Below the pieces are notes generated by a model. That model did not search any database and had not been told where the DNA came from. It saw nothing but the letters and a program-made list of their open reading frames with translations. Both the position numbers and the translations under genes were made by a program. DNA of 21,130 nucleotides. It comes from DASQUK01 sp046723645 (GTDB taxonomy: Bacteria > Actinomycetota > Acidimicrobiia > Acidimicrobiales > VFJN01). The stretch lies in NCBI GenBank assembly GCA_046723645.1, contig JBKOUY010000147.1, forward strand, positions 1 through 21,130. The letters run 5' to 3'. This document shows positions 12,552-18,588 of the stretch, piece by piece. How positions within the stretch are numbered: the stretch's first letter is position 1; every line of letters begins with the position of its first letter.

Positions 12552-14663
12552 ATGGAGGATCGGGTCTGGGGCGATCCGGCTGGTCCAGCCCTGCGCAGCG
12601 GCCACACCAACGGTTCGGGCGCTGCTGGCACCACCCTCCCCCGCGCCGGCGCAGACGGCCGCGACGCCGGGGGCACGCCCATGCATCTCAAGCCGTCCCC
12701 GATGGAGAAGCGCCGCAAGCGGGGTCCGATCCGCCGGGCCATCCGCACGATGATCGACTACCTCCCCCGGGGCAACACGCTCGACGACGAGACGTTCCGC
12801 CGGCGTCACCTGCTGATGTGCTGGGTCCTGGGCCTGCACCTGCCGGCCCTGTTCGCCTTTGGCGTGTGGCAGGGCTACGGCGTGGAGCATTCCGCCCTCG
12901 AGATCGCCACGCCCGCCGTGTGCCTCGCGTTCGCCCGCGTGGCGCGCAATCGCCGGCTGGCGGCCTTCTTCGTCACCGCCGGGCTGGTGTTCTGCTCGTC
13001 GGTGCTGGTCCACCTGTCCGGCGGGACGATCGAGGCCCACTTCCACTTCTTCATCCTCATCGGCCTCATCGCGCTCTACCAGGACTGGGTGCCGTTCCTC
13101 TGGAACGTGATCTTCACGGTGCTGTCCCACGGGCTGGGCAGCACCATCGCCGCCGACCTGATGTTCAACCACAGCGCCGCCCAGAACCGGCCATGGAGTT
13201 GGGCCGCGATCCATGGCGTGTCGGTCCTGGCCGCCTGCATCGGCGTCATCATCTTCTGGAAGAACACCGAGCTCGAGCAGCAGCGCAGCAACCAGCTGGC
13301 AACCGACCTGGCGGCGTCGGAGCTGACGGCCGTCCAGGCCGAGGCTGCCCAGCGCCAGTCGATCTCGGAACTGTTCGTCAACCTCGCCCGCCGCAACCAG
13401 TCGCTGCTCGACCGGCAACTGGCGCTCATCTCCGAGCTGGAGCAGCACGAGAACAAGCCCGAGGCTCTTTCCGACCTGTTCCAGCTCGACCACCTCGCCA
13501 CCCGCATCCGGCGCAACGCCGAGTCGCTGCTGGTGCTGTCCGGCGACGAGCCGCCACGCCTGTGGGGCCGGCCGGTCCCACTGTCCGAGGTCGTCCGCGC
13601 CGCCGCCGCCGAGGTGGAGGACTACCCGCGCGTCGAGGTGCTCGTCAGCGACTACCTCGAGGTGTCGGGGCGGGTCGTGGCCGACCTTTCCCACCTCCTG
13701 GCGGAGCTCATCGAGAACGCCACCATGTTCTCGCCACCGACCTCCGGGGTCCGGGTGCGGACCCACCTCGTGCCGGGCGAGGTGCGCACGTTCCTGCTCA
13801 GCATCGAGGACACCGGCATCGGCCTGTCCGATGAGCAGATGCGGGAGGCAAACGAGCTGCTCGCCGACCCGCCAGACCTCGATCCCCGTCGCTCGACGCT
13901 GGGCTTCCACGTCGTGGGTCGGCTGGCCCTTCGCCTCGGTCTCCGCGTGAGCCTGGCCCATACCCCCGGCGGCGGGGTCACCGCCCTGGTGACGCTGCCG
14001 CCGGAGGTCGTGAGCGAGCGGCGGTGGCCGGCGCCCGAGGTGACGGCGCCGGCCTACGCGGCTCCTGCGTTCGCCGGCGCCGCGGCCTACGACGGAGGCC
14101 CCTGGTTCGTCCAGCACCACGACATGGCCCAGGCCTACCTCGCACCGGAGTCGGCGGTCGCCGTGGCGGCGCCGTTCGCCGGCGCCATCGCCCCGCCCGA
14201 CGCGCCGCCCGGCCCCTCGTTCGCGCCTCCCCCTCCGCCCTTCCAGGCACCCGCATCGCCCTTCGCCCCGCCCTTTGCGGCGCCATTCGAGGCGCCGGAT
14301 GCGCAGCCCGTCCCGCCGTTCGCCGCACCAGACCCGGCTCCGCCTGCGCAGTCCGTCCCGCCGTTCGCCGCACCGGGCCCGGCGCCCGCCCCGGCTCCTA
14401 CCGCCTCGTCGCCGATGACCGTCGACGGACTCGTCCGCCGGGTGCCCGGCGCCAGCCTGGCGCCCTCGCTGCGCAAGACCCCGACGCCCGACGGCGCGCC
14501 TCCGGCCGCCGCCGGCGGCACCATTCCGGCGGACTGGCGTCCCGGCGAGCAGGCCAGCTCGATGTTGTCGCGCTTCCAGGCCAACCAGCGGGCGGGCCGG
14601 GCCGCAGCCGCGGGCGTGCCTCCGGTGGACATCGAGACCAAGGCGGAAGAGGGCGGACCGTGA
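12552..14663 (+). CDS. cvnA: Conservon sensor histidine kinase CvnA with EAHFHFF multi-helix membrane domain
   Basis: The 703-aa protein is the first gene of a cvnABCD operon. Residues 86-236 hold about six hydrophobic helices with EAHFHFF at 161-167 followed by LIALYQDWVPF. The kinase part follows: the dimerisation-like helix NLARRNQSLLDRQLALISELE, LDHLATR with His314 at the usual conservon position, the ATP-binding N-box ELIENATMFSPP (385-396), the DTGIG box (420-424) and GGGV at 473-476. Residues 495-620 form a Pro/Ala-rich linker, ending with VRRVPGASLAPSLR and SSMLSRFQANQRAGR, tail motifs I associate with actinobacterial CvnA proteins. Autophosphorylation of conservon kinases is not established. 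ATG 12552 is used; Met44 (12681) is possible because residues 1-43 are low complexity. The stop overlaps cvnB in GTGA. Confidence 0.9.
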   Translation: MEDRVWGDPAGPALRSGHTNGSGAAGTTLPRAGADGRDAGGTPMHLKPSPMEKRRKRGPIRRAIRTMIDYLPRGNTLDDETFRRRHLLMCWVLGLHLPALFAFGVWQGYGVEHSALEIATPAVCLAFARVARNRRLAAFFVTAGLVFCSSVLVHLSGGTIEAHFHFFILIGLIALYQDWVPFLWNVIFTVLSHGLGSTIAADLMFNHSAAQNRPWSWAAIHGVSVLAACIGVIIFWKNTELEQQRSNQLATDLAASELTAVQAEAAQRQSISELFVNLARRNQSLLDRQLALISELEQHENKPEALSDLFQLDHLATRIRRNAESLLVLSGDEPPRLWGRPVPLSEVVRAAAAEVEDYPRVEVLVSDYLEVSGRVVADLSHLLAELIENATMFSPPTSGVRVRTHLVPGEVRTFLLSIEDTGIGLSDEQMREANELLADPPDLDPRRSTLGFHVVGRLALRLGLRVSLAHTPGGGVTALVTLPPEVVSERRWPAPEVTAPAYAAPAFAGAAAYDGGPWFVQHHDMAQAYLAPESAVAVAAPFAGAIAPPDAPPGPSFAPPPPPFQAPASPFAPPFAAPFEAPDAQPVPPFAAPDPAPPAQSVPPFAAPGPAPAPAPTASSPMTVDGLVRRVPGASLAPSLRKTPTPDGAPPAAAGGTIPADWRPGEQASSMLSRFQANQRAGRAAAAGVPPVDIETKAEEGGP
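14301..14374 (+). repeat. Two 29-bp near-identical direct repeats in the cvnA Pro-rich linker
   Basis: The units at 14301-14329 and 14346-14374 differ at a single base (C or T at the seventh position) and have a 45-bp period, so the protein repeats a VPPFAAP module every 15 residues. They probably arose by local duplication within the linker. Confidence 0.7.
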
Positions 14664-15079
14664 CCAACGGCCACGACGGTGGGGAGCTCGATTGGCTGAT
14701 CAACAGCTTCGTCGACCGCATCCCGGGCGTGAGCAGCGCCCTGGTCGTGACCACCGACGGCTTGGTCCTCGCCCATTCTCACCGGATCGCGCGGGACACG
14801 GCCGACCAGCTGGCCGCAGTCACATCGGGCCTCGCGAGCCTCACCGCCGGTGCGGCGAGGTGCCTCGAGGCCGGATCGGTCCAGCAGGTGATCGTCGAGC
14901 TGACACGCGGCTACCTGTTCGTCACGACGATCGGCGACGGGTCGGCGTTGGCGCTGATGTGCGGCACCGACTGCGACATCGGCCTCATCGGCTACGAGAT
15001 GAGCCTGCTGGTCACCCGCATCGGACAGGTCCTGACGCCCGCACTGCGCGCCGACGGCCAGGTCATGCCCCCGCGATGA
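14660..15079 (+). CDS. cvnB: Conservon protein CvnB, roadblock/LC7 domain
   Basis: This 139-aa protein is a single roadblock/LC7 domain, the standard size for CvnB. LDWLINSFVDRIPGVSSALV, the strand TTDGLVLAHS, the helix ADQLAAVTSGLASLTAGAA and the strands QQVIVELTRGYLFVTTIG follow the expected alpha-beta order. Roadblock proteins act as dimeric scaffolds or GTPase regulators, as MglB does for MglA, so CvnB probably modulates the CvnD GTPase. Its GTG start at 14660 overlaps the cvnA stop (GTGA) and its TGA overlaps the cvnC ATG (ATGA), which indicates tight translational coupling. It is cytosolic and would act close to the membrane kinase. Confidence 0.93.
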   Translation: MTNGHDGGELDWLINSFVDRIPGVSSALVVTTDGLVLAHSHRIARDTADQLAAVTSGLASLTAGAARCLEAGSVQQVIVELTRGYLFVTTIGDGSALALMCGTDCDIGLIGYEMSLLVTRIGQVLTPALRADGQVMPPR

Positions 15080-15438
15080 ACCCGCTGCCCGACGACCCGC
15101 GCCTCGTGCCCTTCTACGCCCTCACCCAGGGGCGCACCCAACCGGACGGTCGCGAGCTGCCATGGGAGACGATGGTCGTGACCACCGGTGAGGGTCGGGC
15201 CGCCCAGGACAAGCTGCACTTCGAGCAGCGCGCGATCGTCGACCTGTGCGGCCGCTCGGTGTCGGTGGCCGAGATCGCAGCCCACCTCGGCGTGCCCCTC
15301 GGGGTCGCCGCGGTGCTGGTGTCCGACCTGCACACCGCCGGCTACCTCGCCGTTCACCGGCCGAGCGTCTCCGACAGCGGCCGACCGCGCCGCGAGATCC
15401 TGGAGCGCCTGCTTCACGGCCTGAAGGCACAGGTGTGA
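15076..15438 (+). CDS. cvnC: Conservon protein CvnC, DUF742
   Basis: This 120-aa protein matches DUF742. The N-terminal PDDPRLVPFYALTQGRT, the central ELPWETMVVTT and the winged-helix-like IVDLCGRSVSVAEIAAHLGV with LGVAAVLVSDLHTAGYLAVHRP are all family features. In conservons CvnC is the second small partner between kinase and GTPase; its exact role is unsettled. The helix-turn-helix-like part may serve protein contacts rather than DNA binding, which is inference. The ATG overlaps the cvnB stop by 4 nt. The stop TGA at 15436-15438 overlaps the cvnD start GTG at 15435 (GTGTGA reads GTG then TGA in different frames), so coupling continues. Confidence 0.93.
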   Translation: MNPLPDDPRLVPFYALTQGRTQPDGRELPWETMVVTTGEGRAAQDKLHFEQRAIVDLCGRSVSVAEIAAHLGVPLGVAAVLVSDLHTAGYLAVHRPSVSDSGRPRREILERLLHGLKAQV

Positions 15439-16010
15439 GCGGGTATTCCCCCCCGGGCGTGGACGCACCGATCCCGGTGAAGATCGTGATCGCCGGGGGC
15501 TTCGGCGCCGGCAAGACCACGTTCGTCGGGGCCGCCTCCGAGATCGCGGCGCTGAGCACCGAGGCGGCGATGACCGACCTGTCCGTGGGGATCGACGACC
15601 TGTCGGCCGTGCGGGGCAAGTCCACCACCACCGTCGCCCTCGACTTCGGCCGGCGGACCATCGACGAGGGCATGGTCCTCTACGTGTTCGGGACGCCGGG
15701 CCAGGACCGGTTCTGGTTCATGTGGGACGACATCACCCGGGGGGCGGCCGGCGCGATCGTGCTCGTCGACACCCGCCGCATCGCCGACGGGTTCGCCGCC
15801 ATCGACTTCTTCGAGGACCGGCGCGTGCCGTTCGTCGTCGCCGTCAACCTGTTCGACGACGCACCGCGCCACCCGCTGGAGTCGGTTCGCGACGCATTGG
15901 CGCTCGGAGCGGACGTACCGCTGGTGGCCTGCGACGCGCGCGACGGCCGTTCGGTCGTGCCCGTGATGGTCACGCTCGTCGAGCACGCGCTCGCCCGTTC
16001 GATGGCCTAG
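15435..16010 (+). CDS. cvnD: Conservon GTPase CvnD, MglA-like small G protein
   Basis: This 191-aa protein has the small-GTPase motifs: P-loop GGFGAGKT at 21-28, GTPGQ at 86-90 (G3, with Pro-Gly-Gln in place of the Ras-type Ala-Gly-Gln) and NLFD at 138-141 (G4, in the NxxD variant used by conservon proteins). The STTTVALDFGR segment at 63-73 is the G2 and adjacent strand region typical of this family. It is the expected output of the conservon: a GTP/GDP switch controlled by CvnA-CvnC. The start GTG 15435 is set by overlap with the cvnC stop. Its own stop TAG lies in a CCTAGG palindrome that also supplies the stop of the convergent DedA gene. Confidence 0.94.
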   Translation: MSGYSPPGVDAPIPVKIVIAGGFGAGKTTFVGAASEIAALSTEAAMTDLSVGIDDLSAVRGKSTTTVALDFGRRTIDEGMVLYVFGTPGQDRFWFMWDDITRGAAGAIVLVDTRRIADGFAAIDFFEDRRVPFVVAVNLFDDAPRHPLESVRDALALGADVPLVACDARDGRSVVPVMVTLVEHALARSMA

Positions 16011-16651
16011 GCCGCGAGGTCGTCGTCGGTGGCGGTGACCTCGGGCGCGGGCTGTCCGTAGATGTCGAAACGGCGGAGTGCGAGCTCGGCCAGGCCCGCG
16101 AGCGACAGGCCCACGGCGATCCCCAGGCCGGTGGCCAGCAGGGTGTGGTCGTGGAACGTGGTGCCGCCCAGGTAGCCGAGGGAAGCGCCGAAGGCCGCCC
16201 ACAGTGGACCCGCGAGGCACGTGATGGCGCTGAAGCGTGCCAGCGGGAGCCGGAGCCGTCCGCTCATGAACGTGCTGGCGGTGCGCCCACCGGGCACGAA
16301 GCGGGCCACCAGGAGGACGGTCGGCCCCCGGACATGCAGTTGTTGCGCGGCCCAGGCCTGCAACCGGGCGACCTTCCCTCCGGCGCGCCGGAGGCCACCC
16401 CTGCTCGTCCATCGCCCGAGCCCGTAGGACATGTGATCGCCCACGATCGCCCCGGCCGCCGCCGCGAGGCCCACGGCGACGATGCTGAGCCGGCCCTGCC
16501 ATGCCAGCACCCCGGCCAGGATCACGGTCGCCTCGCTCGGCAGCAGCGGGAAGACGACGTCGAGCGCGGCGAACCCGAAGACCAGCAGGTACGCGAGGAG
16601 GCCGAGTCCGGCGAGGGCGTCGAGGTCGATCATGGTTGCCGCCCGGGGCAT
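16007..16651 (-). CDS. DedA-family membrane protein
   Basis: This product is 214 aa from ATG 16651. It shows the DedA/SNARE-associated family layout: a first helix (LGLLAYLLVFGFAALDVVFP), then the re-entrant PLLPSEATVILAG segment, GDHMSYGLGRW, and the signature ARFVPGGRTASTFMSGRL with its conserved arginines. The last helices end near LAELALRRFD. DedA proteins are lipid scramblases or transporters involved in undecaprenyl-phosphate recycling and membrane homeostasis; which lipid this one moves is unknown. ATG 16651 has GGAG 6 nt upstream; ATG 16633 (208 aa) is an alternative because a 15-codon leader ORF ends on it. The shared CTAG stop overlaps cvnD by 4 bp. Confidence 0.88.
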   Translation of the reverse strand: MPRAATMIDLDALAGLGLLAYLLVFGFAALDVVFPLLPSEATVILAGVLAWQGRLSIVAVGLAAAAGAIVGDHMSYGLGRWTSRGGLRRAGGKVARLQAWAAQQLHVRGPTVLLVARFVPGGRTASTFMSGRLRLPLARFSAITCLAGPLWAAFGASLGYLGGTTFHDHTLLATGLGIAVGLSLAGLAELALRRFDIYGQPAPEVTATDDDLAA

Positions 16652-16677
16652 GCGGAGCTCCGCCGAAGCGCATGCAT
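16630..16677 (-). CDS. Candidate leaderless 15-codon leader peptide upstream of and overlapping the DedA start
   Basis: An ATG at 16677 lies exactly 7 nt after the TACGGT hexamer, the same spacing as at several leaderless genes here. It opens a 15-codon frame (MHALRRSSACPGRQP) in a different phase from DedA. Its TGA at 16632-16630 overlaps the in-frame DedA ATG at 16633-16631 in an ATGA arrangement. This could couple translation of DedA to the leader peptide. It has no family match and may be chance; the promoter spacing and stop overlap are the only evidence. Confidence 0.35.
   Translation of the reverse strand: MHALRRSSACPGRQP
16652..16663. promoter_or_regulatory. 12-bp palindrome covering the DedA Shine-Dalgarno
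   Basis: GCGGAGCTCCGC is a perfect palindrome directly before ATG 16651 and contains the GGAG ribosome binding site. In RNA its arms could form only a short 4-bp stem around AGCT, so a regulatory role is speculative. Confidence 0.25.
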
Positions 16678-16684
16678 GGTTGCC

Positions 16685-16690
16685 ACCGTA
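16685..16690 (-). promoter_or_regulatory. -10-like hexamer TACGGT upstream of the DedA region
   Basis: TACGGT on the minus strand is followed after 7 nt by the ATG of the candidate leader peptide rather than by a DedA start, so transcription would begin about 26 nt before DedA ATG 16651. Confidence 0.4.
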
Positions 16691-16741
16691 CGGGCACGAC
16701 AGCCGCGAGGGCATCGGGGATTTCCCCGAGGCGACCGGCGG

Positions 16742-17728
16742 TCAGCGGGGCGCGAGGTCCCGGATCGCCTGGCGCTGGTCGTAGCCGAACGGCAGCAGGG
16801 CCAGGGCCGGCGTTGACACCCCGTTGTCCACGTACCGCTGGATGTGCTCGCGGCACTCGTCGGGCTTGCCCCACACGATCAGCTGGTCCACGACTTCGTC
16901 GGGGATCGCGGCCAACGCCGCCTTGCGGTCACCCTCCCGCCACAACCGCCACATGTCCCCGAGCCGATCTCCGCGCCCCAGCCACTGGTGGAACGCGGCG
17001 TAGACCGGCACGTTGAGGTAGGCCGCGATCGCGAACCGTCCCATGCCCCGCACCGTGTCGGCGTCATCGCTGGGGGCCACGAAGATCCGGGCCACGATCT
17101 CCGGGGGCGTACTGCCGGCTGCGTCGGCCCGGCCCCCCGCCGCACGGTGCACGATCGGCGCCACCGTGGCCACGTCGTCGGCGGACAGCCAGTTGACGAT
17201 GGCGCCGTCGCCCTCGCGGCCGGCCAGCCGCAGCATGCCCTCCCGGAGGGCGGCCACCAGGATCGGCACCGGCTCGGGGGGCACCACACCCAGCTTGAAG
17301 CCCCGCACCGAGAAGGTCTCGTACTCTTCCGTAACCTTCTCGCCGCTCAGCGCCCGGCGCAGGAAGCGCACCGTGTCGCGCGTGCGTTGGTAGGGCCGCT
17401 CGAACGGGATGCCGTTCCAACCCTCGACGATGACGTTCGACGACGTGCCCACCCCCAGCGCCACCCGGCCCGGCGCCGCCTGTGCGAGCGAGCCCACGCT
17501 CTGCGCGAGGCAGCCCGGCCCCCGTGTGAACGCAGGGACGATGGCCGTGCCCAACCGCAGTGACGGTGCCCAGGCGGAGGCGAGCGCCAGCGGCGTGAAG
17601 GCGTCGGCGCCGTTGGCCTCGGACGACCAGACGTCGGTGTAGCCGAGGTCCGCCAGCTCGACGACCCAGTCGCGCTGCTCGTGCAACGGGACGTTGTCGA
17701 AGGGAATGGTCATGCCGTAGCGCTGCAT
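16742..17728 (-). CDS. LLM-class F420-dependent oxidoreductase (second copy)
   Basis: This 328-aa luciferase-like TIM-barrel protein shares its pattern with the LLM enzyme at 5958-6959: ELADLGYTDVWSSEAN, LRLGTAIVPAFTRGP, VALGVGTSSNVI, TVRFLRRALSGEKV, FSVRGFKLGV and MLRLAGREGDGAIVNWL. Use of coenzyme F420 is expected for this actinobacterial class but is not proven by the sequence. The substrate is unknown. The start ATG 17728 lies 12 nt after the stop of the thioesterase gene, so both are in one leftward transcript. A CoA-thioester hydrolase and an LLM oxidoreductase together suggest a role in degrading or modifying a hydrophobic acyl compound, which is inference. Confidence 0.88.
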   Translation of the reverse strand: MQRYGMTIPFDNVPLHEQRDWVVELADLGYTDVWSSEANGADAFTPLALASAWAPSLRLGTAIVPAFTRGPGCLAQSVGSLAQAAPGRVALGVGTSSNVIVEGWNGIPFERPYQRTRDTVRFLRRALSGEKVTEEYETFSVRGFKLGVVPPEPVPILVAALREGMLRLAGREGDGAIVNWLSADDVATVAPIVHRAAGGRADAAGSTPPEIVARIFVAPSDDADTVRGMGRFAIAAYLNVPVYAAFHQWLGRGDRLGDMWRLWREGDRKAALAAIPDEVVDQLIVWGKPDECREHIQRYVDNGVSTPALALLPFGYDQRQAIRDLAPR

Positions 17729-17740
17729 GACCGGATGCTG

Positions 17741-18556
17741 TCACATGCGTCGTTCGCCGCCCGCCCGCACGATCGTCGACTGGCTGGCCGTGGCCAGGAG
17801 GGTGCCGTCCTCGGCCCAGATGTGGACCACACCATGCCCGAACCCGTGGGCGACCGCGTCGATCCGGATGTCGAGGAGCACCCACTCCGTCGGCACCAGC
17901 CGGTAGACCCGCAGCGTGTTGTCGAGGCTGCTGTTCCCGCCACCGGGCAACCCGAGCGCCTGGCTGATCCCGAAGGGAACGTAGTCGCCGAGGATCGCGA
18001 GGCTGGCACCGGACGACAGGTCCAGCAGGTCGGGCATGCGCGCCCATACTGACGACTGCCCCCCGGAAACCGGGTGTCCGTCGAGGTCCTCCCACGCGCG
18101 GGCCCGGGCCAGCCGCACGTCGATGCGGTCGTGGATCGACTCCCCCGTCGGCACGCGCGGCGGGCGGACCGGGCAGTCGTCGGGACGGGGGACGTCGGGC
18201 CTGGTCACCCAGACGCCCGCGATCTGGTCGCCGCGCATGCCCAGTGCGGCGTTGACCGTGAGGATCTCGGTGTCGGCCACGTGGCCGACCACCCGGGCTT
18301 GCGTGACGTGCTTGCCGGTCACCGCCAGGGTGACGTCGATGTCGAGGATCGACGGCGGCCGGGCGTACGACAGGTACTGCGCGGTCGCCCAGATCACCGG
18401 GCGCTGGCCCGTCTGCTCCATGGCTGCGATGGCGGCGCCGAGCGCGCACCCGCCGAAGAGGAACGGGGCCCCGGTGGAGATGCCGGGGGTGACCGGCAGG
18501 ACCCAGCGCGTCGGGTTGTGCGTCGGTTCGAGTCCGAGCCACTTGCGGGCATCCAT
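17741..18556 (-). CDS. TesB-like acyl-CoA thioesterase (double hot-dog fold)
   Basis: This 271-aa protein looks like two fused hot-dog domains, as in acyl-CoA thioesterase II. The first has STGAPFLFGGCALGAAIAAM followed by ATAQYLSYARPPSILDIDV. The second has LSSGASLAILGDYVPFGI followed by SLDNTLRVYRLVPTEWVLLDIR and the strand VVHIWAEDGTLLATASQ. The pairing of an N-terminal helix with a C-terminal SxDxT-like stretch (SSLDNTLRV) resembles TesB enzymes, which hydrolyse medium- to long-chain acyl-CoA; this particular specificity is not known. ATG 18556 is chosen because TAGAGT lies 7 nt upstream. It is the first gene of a leftward pair with the LLM oxidoreductase and is divergent from the amidase, with a 32-nt gap between starts. 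Confidence 0.85.
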   Translation of the reverse strand: MDARKWLGLEPTHNPTRWVLPVTPGISTGAPFLFGGCALGAAIAAMEQTGQRPVIWATAQYLSYARPPSILDIDVTLAVTGKHVTQARVVGHVADTEILTVNAALGMRGDQIAGVWVTRPDVPRPDDCPVRPPRVPTGESIHDRIDVRLARARAWEDLDGHPVSGGQSSVWARMPDLLDLSSGASLAILGDYVPFGISQALGLPGGGNSSLDNTLRVYRLVPTEWVLLDIRIDAVAHGFGHGVVHIWAEDGTLLATASQSTIVRAGGERRM

Positions 18557-18563
18557 CGGGGCG

Positions 18564-18569
18564 ACTCTA
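18564..18569 (-). promoter_or_regulatory. -10-like hexamer TAGAGT for the thioesterase-LLM operon
   Basis: TAGAGT on the minus strand ends 7 nt before ATG 18556. On the opposite strand the same AT-rich patch reads CTAGGT, and CAGACT at 18575-18580 is 8 nt before the amidase ATG, so two promoters share a 32-nt gap. Confidence 0.45.
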
Positions 18570-18588
18570 GGTGCCAGACTCCCTGGCC

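Noticed and set aside
14209..14400. Pro/Ala-rich segment of CvnA as a separate gene or a sequencing frameshift
   Set aside because: The frame is continuous through it and ends in recognisable CvnA tail motifs, so it is a linker within one protein.
15076..15438. CvnC as a DNA-binding transcription factor because of its winged-helix-like segment
   Set aside because: DUF742 proteins occur in conservons as signalling partners; the motif alone does not support DNA binding.
18571..18588. In-frame GTG at 18571 as the amidase start
   Set aside because: It lies within the likely promoter DNA and adds six residues without family support; ATG 18589 is better placed.
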